64,000 nucleotides of DNA from Acuticoccus sediminis (GCF_003258595.1 NZ_QHHQ01000006.1:248001-312000); one strand, 5' to 3'; numbered from the stretch's first letter, positions 35,859-44,755 are shown. Numbers and translations are program-made. The notes: generated by a model from the sequence alone, not told the origin.

Positions 35859-37055
35859 ATGAACGCCCCGAAGAACGCCCCCGTGAACGTCCCCGACACC
35901 GCCCCGCTCCGGGGAACGCGCGTCGTCGAGCTGTCGACGATGATCACCGCACCGCTCGCCGGGATGATGCTGGCCGACATGGGGGCGGACGTGATCAAGG
36001 TGGAGCGGCCGGACGGCGGCGACCCGTTCCGCTCCTTCCGCGGCGGCGCGTACAGCCCGCACTTCTGCGCCTACAACCGCAACAAGCGCTCGGTCGCGCT
36101 GGACCTGCGCTCGGACGAGGGCCGCAAGGTGCTGCGGGCGCTGCTTCAGGACGCGGATGTCCTCCTCGACAATTTCCGCCCCGGCGTGCTGGACCGGCTC
36201 GGCTTCTCCGACACCGCGCTGACGGAGCTGAACCCGCGCCTCGTGCGCTGCAACATCTCCGGCTTCGGCCGCAGTGGGCCGTACGCCCAGCGGCCGGCCT
36301 ATGACGCGGTGGCGCAGGCGATCGCCGGCATGTCGAGCCTCTTCGTGGACCCGGAGGCGCCGGCGCTCTCCGGCCCGACGATCTCCGACAACGTCACCGG
36401 CCTCTACGCGGCCTACGGGATCCTGGCGGCGCTGTTTGAGCGGGAGAGGAGCGGCGTCGGACGGCGCGTCGACGTCAACATGCTGGAGGCGACGGCCGCC
36501 TTCATGCCCGATCCGTTCCACTACTACGGGCAGATGGGTCTGGTGTCGGACCCCTACCTCAGGGTGCGCACGTCGCAGTCATATGCCTTCCGCTGCTCGG
36601 ACGGACGCCTCCTCAACGTCCACATGTCCTCGCAGGAAAAATTCTGGACCGGGTTCCTGTCCGCCATCGAGCGGCCGGAGCTGGCGACCGATCCCCGCTT
36701 TGCCACCCGCGAGGGACGGATCGAGAACTACTTCGCCCTGGCGGAGGCGGCGCAGACGTCGTTCTCGACGCGCACGCGGGCCGAATGGGCCGCGCGTCTT
36801 GCCGAGGCGGACGTGCCGTTCGCCTCGGTCAATTCGGTCCCGGAGGCGCTGGCGGATCCGCAGGCCGAGCATCTCGGCACCTTCATGGAGCTGGAGCACC
36901 CGACCGAAGGGACCGTGCGGACCGTGCGCAACCCGGTCTGGATCGACGGCACCCGTGACGGCCAGCCCCGCACCGCGCCGCCGACCCTCGGCGAGCACAC
37001 CGAGGAGATCCTCGCCGAGATCGCCGAGCGCACGGGCTCGGGCGCGGCCGCCTAG
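35859..37055 (+). CDS. CaiB/BaiF family (class III) CoA-transferase
   Basis: A 398-aa class III CoA-transferase. Motifs LRGTRVVELSTMITAPLAG, the ADMGADVIKVERP strand, YNRNKRSVALDL and the catalytic Asp (about residue 177, in GPTISDNVTGLYAA) are visible. Such enzymes move CoA between an acyl-CoA donor and a free acid. Here it would activate the imported acid using recycled CoA ester, feeding the acyl-CoA dehydrogenase and hydratase/lyase. Start 9 nt after the hydrolase. Substrate inferred only from neighbours. Confidence 0.9.
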   Translation: MNAPKNAPVNVPDTAPLRGTRVVELSTMITAPLAGMMLADMGADVIKVERPDGGDPFRSFRGGAYSPHFCAYNRNKRSVALDLRSDEGRKVLRALLQDADVLLDNFRPGVLDRLGFSDTALTELNPRLVRCNISGFGRSGPYAQRPAYDAVAQAIAGMSSLFVDPEAPALSGPTISDNVTGLYAAYGILAALFERERSGVGRRVDVNMLEATAAFMPDPFHYYGQMGLVSDPYLRVRTSQSYAFRCSDGRLLNVHMSSQEKFWTGFLSAIERPELATDPRFATREGRIENYFALAEAAQTSFSTRTRAEWAARLAEADVPFASVNSVPEALADPQAEHLGTFMELEHPTEGTVRTVRNPVWIDGTRDGQPRTAPPTLGEHTEEILAEIAERTGSGAAA

Positions 37056-37102
37056 GGGCGGCCGGGCGGCGCATCCGGACGGCAACGGGTGCTCCGCCCC
37101 GG

Positions 37103-37161
37103 CGGCCCGCGGCGGGTGGCACCGCCGCGGCGGCCGTGTCGCCCGGCGGCGCCGCGGGCCG
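37103..37161. terminator. GC-rich inverted repeat between convergent CoA-transferase and livF genes
   Basis: Perfect 12-bp arms (CGGCCCGCGGCG at 37103-37114 and its complement at 37150-37161) enclose a 35-nt loop with a further GC-rich complementary segment. It fills the 108-nt gap between convergent genes and could act as a bidirectional transcription barrier. There is no T-run. Confidence 0.5.
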
Positions 37162-37163
37162 TG

Positions 37164-37850
37164 TCAGTCGTGACGGCCGAGCGCTTCGAGCGTGGTTTCC
37201 TCGACCTCGCCGCGCTCGATCCTGAGCGCCCTGTCCGCCACGCCCTTGAGGAGGTGCGGGCTCGATTCCGTCACCAGCAGGGCGAGGTCGCCGCGCAGGT
37301 CGCGAACCCTGGCGAGGGTGCGGGCGTAGTTGAGCGCCAGCGCCGGGGCGAGGCCCTGGAAGGGCTCGTCGAGCAGGATCGCCCTGGTCGCCACCATCAG
37401 CGCCCGGCCCAGCGCCACCATCTTGCCCTGACCGCCCGAGAGGCTGCCGCCCGGACGGCCCCTGAGGTCGACCAGCTCCGGCATCAGCTCGTAGACGGCG
37501 GCGAGCCGTTCGCGCGTCAGCGTCGCCGGCATGTTGAGGGCGACGGTCGGCAGGAGCAGGTTTTCCTCGACCGAGAAGGCCGGGATCATCCGCCGGTCCT
37601 CCGGCGCGTAGCCGATGCCGAGGCCGGCACGGGCGTGGTCGGGCCGGGCGGTGAGGTCGTCGCCGTCCAGCGTCACGCGTCCGGCGGTCAGCGGGACGAT
37701 GCCCATGATGGCACGCAGGGTCGTCGTCTTGCCTGCGCCGTTGCGGCCGACGAGGACGGTGGTCTTGCCCTGCGGCAGTTCGAAGGACACCCCGCGCAGC
37801 ACCGTGTGCCCGGCGAGGGAGACGCGAACGTCGTCAAGCGCGAGCATCAC
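37164..37850 (-). CDS. livF: Branched-chain amino acid-type ABC transporter ATPase LivF
   Basis: A 228-aa ABC ATPase, the shorter of the two Liv-type ATPases. Walker A is GRNGAGKTT, the signature SLSGGQGKMVALGRAL, and the Walker B region ILLDEPFQGLAP. Ends with the ATPase domain and no extra C-terminus, typical of LivF. Its ATG overlaps the livG stop by 4 nt. Energises uptake with LivG, LivH, LivM and the binding protein at 40507-41790. Confidence 0.92.
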   Translation of the reverse strand: MMLALDDVRVSLAGHTVLRGVSFELPQGKTTVLVGRNGAGKTTTLRAIMGIVPLTAGRVTLDGDDLTARPDHARAGLGIGYAPEDRRMIPAFSVEENLLLPTVALNMPATLTRERLAAVYELMPELVDLRGRPGGSLSGGQGKMVALGRALMVATRAILLDEPFQGLAPALALNYARTLARVRDLRGDLALLVTESSPHLLKGVADRALRIERGEVEETTLEALGRHD

Positions 37851-38593
37851 AGGACCCCCACGACGTCACGCAGCACGGCCGGGTCGGAGAGGACCGTGTC
37901 AGGCGGGCCTTCCGCCACCACGCGGCCCTGGTTCCACACCACCACGCGGTCGGCGTAGCGGCGCACGAGGTCCATGTCGTGCTCGACGAACACCGCCGTC
38001 ACGCCGCGGTCGCGCAGCACCTTGGCGAGCTTCTCCATCAGCGGATGCTTCTCGTCGGTGGAGACGCCCGCCGTCGGCTCGTCGAGCAACAGGAGGCGCG
38101 GCTGCAGGGCGAGCGCGAGGGCGATGTCGGTCAGCTTGCGCCCTCCCTCGGACAGCGCCGAGGAGTGGGTGGCGGCGAGATCGGCGAGGCCGACGGTGTC
38201 GAGGAGCTCCATCGCCGCCTGCCGCACGCCTTCGCTGCCGAGCGGGGTCTGCCAGCGCCAGAAGCCCCGGTTGGCGGCCACCGCGAGCATCAGGTTGTCG
38301 AGCACGGTGTGGTCGCCGAAGAGCTGCGGGATCTGAAAGGCGCGGGCGATGCCGAGTTTGGTGATCTCGCGCGGCTTGTGGCTGGTGATGTCCCGGCCTT
38401 CGAGGTGGATCGTGCCGGCCTTCGGCTTCACGTATCCGGTGGCGAGGTTGATGAACGTCGTCTTGCCAGACCCGTTGGGGCCGATGATGGCCAGGAACTC
38501 GCCCTGGTTGACGTCGAGATCGACACCGTCGGCGGCCTTCACGCCGCCGAACGAGACCTTGATGCCGCGGACGGAGAGGAGGGGGGCGGTCAT
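37847..38593 (-). CDS. livG: Branched-chain amino acid-type ABC transporter ATPase LivG
   Basis: A 248-aa ABC ATPase with Walker A GPNGSGKTT, the LivG-specific helix GIARAFQIPQLFGDHTVLDNLML, a slightly unusual signature ALSEGGRKLTDIALAL (E-G-G in place of the usual S-G-G-Q) and Walker B LLLLDEPTAGV. The ATG at 38593 overlaps the livM stop. The variant signature is common in LivG-like proteins for non-amino-acid ligands such as aromatic acids or urea. Confidence 0.92.
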   Translation of the reverse strand: MTAPLLSVRGIKVSFGGVKAADGVDLDVNQGEFLAIIGPNGSGKTTFINLATGYVKPKAGTIHLEGRDITSHKPREITKLGIARAFQIPQLFGDHTVLDNLMLAVAANRGFWRWQTPLGSEGVRQAAMELLDTVGLADLAATHSSALSEGGRKLTDIALALALQPRLLLLDEPTAGVSTDEKHPLMEKLAKVLRDRGVTAVFVEHDMDLVRRYADRVVVWNQGRVVAEGPPDTVLSDPAVLRDVVGVL

Positions 38594-39528
38594 TGGCCGT
38601 CCCTCCGGCCGCCGATCCGCTCGATGAGGCCGTAGAGGCCCCGGGGCAGGAAGAAGATCACGATGAGGAGCCCCGCTCCGATGATGATGTTCCACACGTC
38701 GGGCGCGTAGATGGCCGCGAACGAGCGCACGCTCTCCATGAAGGTCGCGCCGATGAACGGGCCGACGACGCCGCCGATGCCGCCGAGCACCGCGACGAGG
38801 ACGAGCTGGCCGGAGGTCGTCCAGTAGGCGAGGTCCGGCGTGATGTGCCCGACCGCCAGCGCGTGGATCGCGCCGCCGATGCCGGCGAGGATCGCCGAGC
38901 CGACGTAGGCGAAGAGGAGGACGCGCGGCACCGCGATGCCGAGGTATTCGAGGCGGATCTCGTTGGTCTCGACCGCCGACAGCGCCTCGCCCATCGGGCT
39001 CTTCAGATAGCGGTGGGCGACGATGCAGACCACGACCGCGAGCCCGAGCCCGCCGTAGAGCAGGAGGTGCTCGAACGCCTCGCGGCTCAGCGTCATGCCG
39101 AGGACGCTGGGGGTGGCGATGGCGAGGCCGTCGGTGCCTCCCGTCACGTTGTAGAGCTTGGAGAGGAGGGTGTAGCCGACCATCGATACCGCGAGGTTCA
39201 GCATCGCGAAGAAGATGCCGCGGTAGCGCACCATGAAGAGGCCGACGAGAAGCCCGGCGACGCCCGAGATCGCCGCCGCCGCGAGAAGCTGCGGGATGAG
39301 GAGGTCGACGCCGGCCCCCTGGGAGAGGAAGCCCACGGTGTAGGCGCCGATGGCGTAGAAGAGGGCGTGGCCGATGGAGATGAGGCCGGCGCGCAGCAGG
39401 ATCGCGACGCCGAGGGCGGCGAAGCCCTTCGCGAGGACCAGCGTGAAGACGAACGCGAGCCAGGGGAAGGCGACCGGGATCGTGGCGAACGCCGCCACGA
39501 GGAGGCCGATGATGAGGAGCTGCAGCAC
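38590..39528 (-). CDS. livM: Branched-chain amino acid-type ABC transporter permease LivM
   Basis: A ~312-aa multi-span permease with LivM hallmarks (GLISIGHALFYAIGAYTVG and the loop SPMGEALSAVETNEIRLEYLGI). About eight to nine hydrophobic segments are visible. The start is uncertain: I use GTG at 39528, six nt after the livH stop, which begins directly at the first transmembrane helix (VLQLLIIGLLVAAF); the frame stays open upstream but without a good ribosome site. Confidence 0.88.
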   Translation of the reverse strand: MLQLLIIGLLVAAFATIPVAFPWLAFVFTLVLAKGFAALGVAILLRAGLISIGHALFYAIGAYTVGFLSQGAGVDLLIPQLLAAAAISGVAGLLVGLFMVRYRGIFFAMLNLAVSMVGYTLLSKLYNVTGGTDGLAIATPSVLGMTLSREAFEHLLLYGGLGLAVVVCIVAHRYLKSPMGEALSAVETNEIRLEYLGIAVPRVLLFAYVGSAILAGIGGAIHALAVGHITPDLAYWTTSGQLVLVAVLGGIGGVVGPFIGATFMESVRSFAAIYAPDVWNIIIGAGLLIVIFFLPRGLYGLIERIGGRRDGQ

Positions 39529-39533
39529 GGTCG

Positions 39534-40430
39534 TCAGATCCTGCGCTGGGTGGCGGCGCCGAAGAGGCCGTATGGCCGCACGAGCAGCACCGCGAGCATG
39601 ACGAGGTAGGGCGCGACCGGCTCCAGTGCGGGCATCTCGTAGATGGCGACGACGCGGGCGATGCCGACGATAATGGCGGCGATGGCGGCGCCCTCGATCT
39701 GGCCGAGGCCGCCGATGGCCGCGACCGCGAAGCCGAGCACGATCGCCTCGGCGCCGAGGCCCGGCGCGACGCCCGAGTTTGGCGAGGCGAGGGCACCGCC
39801 CAGCGCGGCGAGGAAGACGCCGATGGTGAAGGCGGCGGCGTAGACGCGCCTGGTGTCGATGCCGAGCGTGGCGGAGACCTCGGGGTCGGCGACGACGGCG
39901 ACGATCATCTTGCCGAGCCGCGTGTTGCGCATCAGGAGGCGCAGGGCGAGCACCGTGAGGACGGCCAGCGCGATCAGGAGGAGCTGGTAGTTGAGGTAGA
40001 TGATGCCGCCGATGTCGGAGATGCCGAGCACCGAGACGGCCGCGTCCTGGTAGTAGGCCTGCACGCCGAAGACGAGCTTCTGCAGGTCCTCGAAGATGAG
40101 GAAGAGGGCGAAGGTGACGAGGATCTGCACCGCCTCCGGCTTGCCGTAGGTGAAGCGGATGAAGGTGCGCTCGATCGCCGGGCCGAGGAGCGCTGCCACC
40201 AGCGCGGCCGACAGGAACAGGATCGGGAAGGAGAGCCACGGGCTCGCCCCCGCGCTCATCACGAAGCCGCCGATGACGACGGCGACGTAGGCGCCGATGG
40301 CGTAGAAGCTGCCGTGCGCGACGTTGAGCACCCGCAGCACGGAGAAGACCAGCGTCAGCCCCACTGCGATGAAGAAAATCAGGGCCGAGGCCGCGAGGCC
40401 GTCGACCAGCATGGGCAGTATCAGATCCAT
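39534..40430 (-). CDS. livH: Branched-chain amino acid-type ABC transporter permease LivH
   Basis: A 298-aa integral membrane permease with LivH motifs (FIAVGLTLVFSVLRVLNVAHGSFYAIGAY; MRNTRLGKMIVAVVADPEVSATLGID). Eight or so membrane helices. It starts with ATG 76 nt after the stop of the binding-protein gene and is followed closely by livM, so binding protein-livH-livM-livG-livF is one operon. Confidence 0.92.
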   Translation of the reverse strand: MDLILPMLVDGLAASALIFFIAVGLTLVFSVLRVLNVAHGSFYAIGAYVAVVIGGFVMSAGASPWLSFPILFLSAALVAALLGPAIERTFIRFTYGKPEAVQILVTFALFLIFEDLQKLVFGVQAYYQDAAVSVLGISDIGGIIYLNYQLLLIALAVLTVLALRLLMRNTRLGKMIVAVVADPEVSATLGIDTRRVYAAAFTIGVFLAALGGALASPNSGVAPGLGAEAIVLGFAVAAIGGLGQIEGAAIAAIIVGIARVVAIYEMPALEPVAPYLVMLAVLLVRPYGLFGAATQRRI

Positions 40431-40506
40431 GAGGTTCGCTACTGTCGCCTGTGGTTACGCTGGCGGAGGGAGGTGCGCCGGCGGCGATGGCGCCGGCGCG
40501 ACGGGA

Positions 40507-41790
40507 TTACTCGTAGGAGCCGGGGGCCGGCAGGCCTGCGGCGAACTCCGGCGTGAGGGTCGACACCCACTCGATGGGATCGGCGCCAACCGGCGGGGTG
40601 ATGTCGGACCCCGGGTAGCGCGCCATCTTGGCGAGCGCCGGCTTGTCGCCGCCGCCGGTGGTGACGCCGACGATCTGGTCGACGAGGCCGTCGTGGTCCT
40701 CGCGGACGGTGACGGTGCCGGTCAGCGTCTCGGCCTCGATGTCGGAGAGGGCCGCGAGGAGCTCGTCCTTGGTGGGCCACTTGCCCGCCTCGGCGATCGC
40801 CTCCTCGTAGGCCTGCTTCACGACGAGGATGGTGTTGGCCATCTTCATGCCCGGAAAGACCGGCCATTCGCCGAACTTCCCGTGGTAGGCCTCGGCGAAC
40901 GCCTGGGCCGCCTCGTTGTCCTGCGCGTCGGGCGAGTTCCAGAAGCCGTCGCCGAGGACGCCGACGATCACGCCTTCCGGCAGGTCGACGCGCTGCAGGG
41001 CCGATTCGCCGAGCGCCAACACCACCTGCGAGGAGCGGAAGAGGCCGCGCGCGGACGCCTGACGCACGAAGTTCTCGAGGTCACCGCCCCACAGGTTGGA
41101 GAAGATGATGTCCGGGCGGGCGGCGGCGATGCGCGAGATCTCGGTGTTGAAGCTCGGCGTGCCCATGCGCGGGAACAGCTCGGCGACCACCTCGACGTCC
41201 GGGTTGAAGGCCTTCATCGCGGCGGTGAAGATCTGCGCCGCGTCATGGCCGAACGCGTAGTCCGGGTTGATGATGGCGATCCGCTTGGCGTCCGGATTGT
41301 TCTGCGCGACGTACGCGGCGTAGGCGACGAACTCGGGAACGGTGGAGGAGTTCGGGCGGAAGACGTACGGGTGCTCGGCGTTCAGGAAGAGCTGGTGCGT
41401 GTCGCAGTTCCACGTCACCATCGGCATCTCGAGCTGGTCGGCGATGGGTGCGAGCGCCATGCAGTTGCCCGAGGAGAGGGCCGCGACCATCACGTCGACG
41501 GAGCCGTCGCCGGCGAGCCGGCGGAACTCGGAGACGACGCCTTCGCCGCCCTGTCCTTCGTCCACATAGGTCGGGACGATCTTCGCCCCGCCGATGCCGC
41601 CGTCCTCGTTGATCTGGTCGATGATCAGTTCGGCGGCGTTGCGGCCGGGCATGCCGTAGGCGGCGGCCGGGCCGGACGTGAAGGTGAAGATGCCCATGCC
41701 CAGCTCGTCGGGCGCGCCCTCCGGCGCATCCTGAGCGAGGACAGGCGCGGCGGCCAGCGTGAGGGCCACGGCAGCCAGAATTGTCTTCAT
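40507..41790 (-). CDS. livJ: Liv-type ABC transporter substrate-binding protein
   Basis: A 427-aa periplasmic binding protein of the receptor-family ligand-binding type. Signal peptide MKTILAAVALTLAAAPVLA (cleavage after LAQ or ALA) then a GIFTFTSGPAAAYGMPGRNAAELII strand and NEDGGIGGAKI motif. Longer than LivJ/LivK (~370 aa), as in homologues for aromatic acids or amides, so branched-chain amino acids should not be assumed as ligand. First gene of the liv operon, divergent from the DUF2848 gene across the 28-nt palindrome. Confidence 0.88.
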   Translation of the reverse strand: MKTILAAVALTLAAAPVLAQDAPEGAPDELGMGIFTFTSGPAAAYGMPGRNAAELIIDQINEDGGIGGAKIVPTYVDEGQGGEGVVSEFRRLAGDGSVDVMVAALSSGNCMALAPIADQLEMPMVTWNCDTHQLFLNAEHPYVFRPNSSTVPEFVAYAAYVAQNNPDAKRIAIINPDYAFGHDAAQIFTAAMKAFNPDVEVVAELFPRMGTPSFNTEISRIAAARPDIIFSNLWGGDLENFVRQASARGLFRSSQVVLALGESALQRVDLPEGVIVGVLGDGFWNSPDAQDNEAAQAFAEAYHGKFGEWPVFPGMKMANTILVVKQAYEEAIAEAGKWPTKDELLAALSDIEAETLTGTVTVREDHDGLVDQIVGVTTGGGDKPALAKMARYPGSDITPPVGADPIEWVSTLTPEFAAGLPAPGSYE

Positions 41791-41926
41791 AACGAAGCTC
41801 TCCTTCGAGCGTGACCGCCGAGCCGGGCGGTCGACTTCGGGCTTGGACGGGCAGGAGCCGTCCCGGGGGTCGTGGACAGGTGGCGCCCGTCCCGCGTCGC
41901 CGTTGGCGACGGTGGTGTCATCTAAA

Positions 41927-41954
41927 AAGAACTTGTGAAATTTCACAAGTTCTT
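41927..41954. promoter_or_regulatory. Perfect 28-nt palindrome in the liv / DUF2848 divergent promoter region
   Basis: Arms AAGAACTTGTGAAA (41927-41940) and its exact complement (41941-41954) meet with no spacer, 14 of 14 bases paired. It sits 137 nt upstream of the binding-protein gene and 122 nt upstream of the DUF2848 gene. A direct repeat of TTGTGTA (41966-41972 and 41974-41980) follows. The nearby GntR/FCD regulator (42818-43495) is the likely ligand-controlled binder. Confidence 0.75.
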
Positions 41955-42075
41955 CCATGAACGTTTTGTGTAATTGTGTACTTCGCCAAGGGGCTGTGCC
42001 TTGCGGCGGGTTCACCCCGTGGTCGCATACAAGACCAGGGCCAATCGGCCGCCCGTGGCTGACGAAGGAGCGAGA

Positions 42076-42756
42076 ATGACCGAGCTGCCGCTGAGGATCG
42101 AGAGCCGTGACGGTGTGCGCGAGATCGTTGTTGCGATCGACGCGCTGGTGATCGCCGGGTGGACCGCCCGCGACCGGGAGGCGATGGAGCATCACATCGC
42201 CGAGCTCGAGGCCCTCGGGGTGAAGCGTCCGGCGGCGACGCCGATGTACTACCCCGCTTCCGTCAGCCGCCTGACCCACGCCGAGATGATCGAGGCGATC
42301 GGCACCGCGTCGAGCGGCGAGGCCGAGTACGTGCTGTTCTCGACGCCCGAGGGCATGTTCGTCGGCGTCGGCTCCGACCACACCGACCGCGAGGCGGAGA
42401 CCGTCGGCGTCACGCTCTCCAAGCAGCTCTGCGACAAGCCGGTGAGCGTGACGGTGTGGCCCTACGAGGAGGTCGCCGACCACTGGGACGAGCTCGAGAT
42501 CGAGAGCGTCGTCGAGATCGACGGGGAAACGGTCACCTACCAGTCCGGCAAGGTCAGCGCGATGCTGGCGCCCGAGACGCTGATCGCGGGCCGTCCGGGC
42601 GGCCTGCCGGCGGGAACGGTGATGTTCGGCGGGACGCTGCCGGCGATCGGCGGCGTGCGCCCGGCCTCCCGCTTCGTGGCGACGCTGCATGACCCCGTGC
42701 TCGGCCGGACGCTCACCCATGGGTATAGCGTGCGCAACTTGGACGTCCCAGGTTGA
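42076..42756 (+). CDS. DUF2848 family protein
   Basis: A 226-aa soluble protein that I place in the DUF2848 family (FAH-like fold). It has HAEMIEAIGTASSGEAEYVLFSTPEGMFVGVGSDHTDRE and the C-terminal PGGLPAGTVMFGGTLPAIGG, reminiscent of the dG(T/D)..GT loop of fumarylacetoacetate-hydrolase-type enzymes. The ATG at 42076 has AAGGAG upstream. It is divergent from the Liv operon and upstream of the GntR regulator, so it may act on the transported compound. No proven function is known to me. Confidence 0.65.
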   Translation: MTELPLRIESRDGVREIVVAIDALVIAGWTARDREAMEHHIAELEALGVKRPAATPMYYPASVSRLTHAEMIEAIGTASSGEAEYVLFSTPEGMFVGVGSDHTDREAETVGVTLSKQLCDKPVSVTVWPYEEVADHWDELEIESVVEIDGETVTYQSGKVSAMLAPETLIAGRPGGLPAGTVMFGGTLPAIGGVRPASRFVATLHDPVLGRTLTHGYSVRNLDVPG

Positions 42757-42817
42757 GCACTATTTCAACTCGGTGGTTGTATAGGGCCGCCTTGTTGATG
42801 AAGGGACCTGTTTGTAG

Positions 42818-43495
42818 ATGAGCATTGGATCGGAGACCCTGCCGGCGGCAGGCAAGCCGGCACGTCGACGATCTCTCCGGGACATTGCGTACGATCTCAT
42901 CAAAGAGAAGATCATTACGTGTGAGCTTCGGCCCGGGGAGGTGATCAGCGAGGCGGCCCTCAGCGCCTCGCTGGATATCGGCCGCACCCCGGTCCACCAG
43001 GCGCTGGACCGGCTGATGGTGGACGAGCTCGTCGAAGTGATGCCGCGCAAGGGCGTCATCGTGCGCCCGCTCAGCCTCGACGAGGTCCACGACATCATCG
43101 AGGTGCGGCTGGTCAACGAGATCTACTGCGTGCGTCTCGCCGCCGAGCGGATCAGCCCGACCGAGGCGGCGCTCCTGCGCGACAACATGAAGCGCATGCA
43201 CGATGCCGAGAAGATCAACGACTACAACGCGCTGATCGGCGTCGACCGCGAGTTCCACGCGACCATCGCCGCGGCGGCGCGCAATCTCATACTGGCGGAC
43301 TTCCTCGGCGGCCTGCAGGACCGGGCGCTGCGGTTCTGGTTCGTGTCGCTGAAGGTGCCCTCGCACCTGTCGCGCATCTACGAGCAGCACAGCGCGATCG
43401 TCGATGCGGTGTCGGCGCACGATCCCGACCGGGCCGAGGCGGCGATGCGCCACCATATCGAGGAGTTTCGCGCGAACGTCAGCCGCCTGATCTGA
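42818..43495 (+). CDS. GntR family transcriptional regulator, FadR/FCD type
   Basis: A 225-aa regulator. The winged helix lies at about residues 20-90 (AYDLIKEKIITCELRPGEVISEAALSASLDIGRTPVHQALDRL) and an all-helical FCD ligand domain follows (EVRLVNEIYCVRLAAERI, FHATIAAAARN, the HHIEEFRANVSRLI terminal helix with metal-binding His/Asp residues). It is 61 nt downstream of the DUF2848 gene. The 28-nt palindrome at 41927 is its probable operator. A short dyad GTTGA-N8-TCAAC (42752-42769) lies just upstream and could be an additional site. Confidence 0.9.
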   Translation: MSIGSETLPAAGKPARRRSLRDIAYDLIKEKIITCELRPGEVISEAALSASLDIGRTPVHQALDRLMVDELVEVMPRKGVIVRPLSLDEVHDIIEVRLVNEIYCVRLAAERISPTEAALLRDNMKRMHDAEKINDYNALIGVDREFHATIAAAARNLILADFLGGLQDRALRFWFVSLKVPSHLSRIYEQHSAIVDAVSAHDPDRAEAAMRHHIEEFRANVSRLI

Positions 43496-43543
43496 GGGCG
43501 GTGCCGGGCGCGGGGGGCGGGACGGTCCGAGGCGGGGAGGGGC

Positions 43544-44755
43544 CTACTCCATCGCCAGGATCATGTTGCGCACGACGGGGTAGATCTCCTTCTCCCAGCG
43601 CTTGCCGTTGAAGACGCCGTAGTGGCCGACGTTGGCCTGCAGGTGATGGCGCTTCAGGTGCGGCCGGAGCGACCGGCAGAGGTCGTGCGCGGCGGTCGTC
43701 TGGCCCAGCGAGCAGATGTCGTCGCGCCCGCCTTCCACGGTGAGGAGGAAGGTGTTGCGGATGGCGCCCGGGTCCACGAGCTCCCCGCGGTAGGTGAACT
43801 CGCCCTTGGCGAGCTCGGCACGCTGGAAGATGCGGTCCACCGTCTCCAGATAGAACTCCGCCGTCAGGTCGAGGACCGCGAAGTACTCGTCGTAGAAGTC
43901 CATGATCTTGCGGGCTTTCGCCATCTCGCCGTTGATCAGGTACTTGTAGAGCTTGCGGTGCTGATCCTTGTGGCGCGGCATGTTCATCGTCATGAAGGCG
44001 ACGAGCTGCACGAAGCCGGGATAGACGCGGCGGCCACCCCCCCTGTAGCGCCACGGCACGGTGGAGATGAGGTTCCGCTCGAACCACTCCAGCGGCTGGT
44101 CGAAGGCCAGCTCGTTGACGAGGGTGGGGCTCTCGCGCGTGTCGATCGGGCCGGCCATCAGGGTCATCGTGCGCGGCGTCGCCGGGTGGTTCTGCTGCGA
44201 CATGACCGAAACCGCGATCAGCGCCTGCACGCAGGGCTGGCAGACGGCGAGGATGTTGCCCTTGGGGCCGATCTCCTCGAGGAAGCGGATCAGGTAGGCG
44301 ACATAGTCCTCGACCCCGAACTCGCCGGCCGACAGCGGCACGTCGCGCGCGTTGGTCCAGTCGGTGATGTAGACGTCATGGTCCTGCAGCAGCGTCTCGA
44401 CGGTGCCGCGCAGGAGCGTGGCGAAGTGGCCCGACAGCGGGGCGACGACGAGGATCTTCGGCTGCGGGGTGTCGATGTCCTTGGCGAAGTGGAGGAGGTT
44501 GCCGAACGGCAGGGAGAGGGCGACCTCCTCGCGGACCGGAACGCGGCGGTTGCCGACGGTGACGGAATGGATGCCGAAGGGGGGCCGGCGATGGGACAGG
44601 CGAAAGCGCGACAGCATCTCCATCGACGCGTCGAAGATGGACATTTCGCCTTGAGGAATCGGGATGATGGGCCAGCCGCCGATCCGGGTATGCCGTGCCA
44701 ATGCCCGCATCGGCGCGATCAGATCGTCCTGCAGCTGGTACATTTGATACAGCAT
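43544..44755 (-). CDS. phaZ: Intracellular polyhydroxybutyrate depolymerase
   Basis: A 403-aa PHB depolymerase that mobilises stored polyester granules. The start MLYQMYQLQDD is the family N-terminus, so ATG 44755 is used instead of one 11 codons upstream. The alpha/beta hydrolase fold shows APLSGHFATLLRGTVE, HDVYITDWTNARDVP and a lipase-box-like AVCQPCVQAL with Cys in place of Ser, as in intracellular depolymerases. The C-terminal TVEGGRDDIC and NVGHYGVFNGKRW supply the Asp and His. Implies that the organism stores PHA. Confidence 0.9.
   Translation of the reverse strand: MLYQMYQLQDDLIAPMRALARHTRIGGWPIIPIPQGEMSIFDASMEMLSRFRLSHRRPPFGIHSVTVGNRRVPVREEVALSLPFGNLLHFAKDIDTPQPKILVVAPLSGHFATLLRGTVETLLQDHDVYITDWTNARDVPLSAGEFGVEDYVAYLIRFLEEIGPKGNILAVCQPCVQALIAVSVMSQQNHPATPRTMTLMAGPIDTRESPTLVNELAFDQPLEWFERNLISTVPWRYRGGGRRVYPGFVQLVAFMTMNMPRHKDQHRKLYKYLINGEMAKARKIMDFYDEYFAVLDLTAEFYLETVDRIFQRAELAKGEFTYRGELVDPGAIRNTFLLTVEGGRDDICSLGQTTAAHDLCRSLRPHLKRHHLQANVGHYGVFNGKRWEKEIYPVVRNMILAME

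Noticed and set aside
37847-39796. A 649-aa fusion reading through livG and livM
   Set aside because: The upstream part is a frame-shifted shadow of livM; livG starts at ATG 38593 with normal length.
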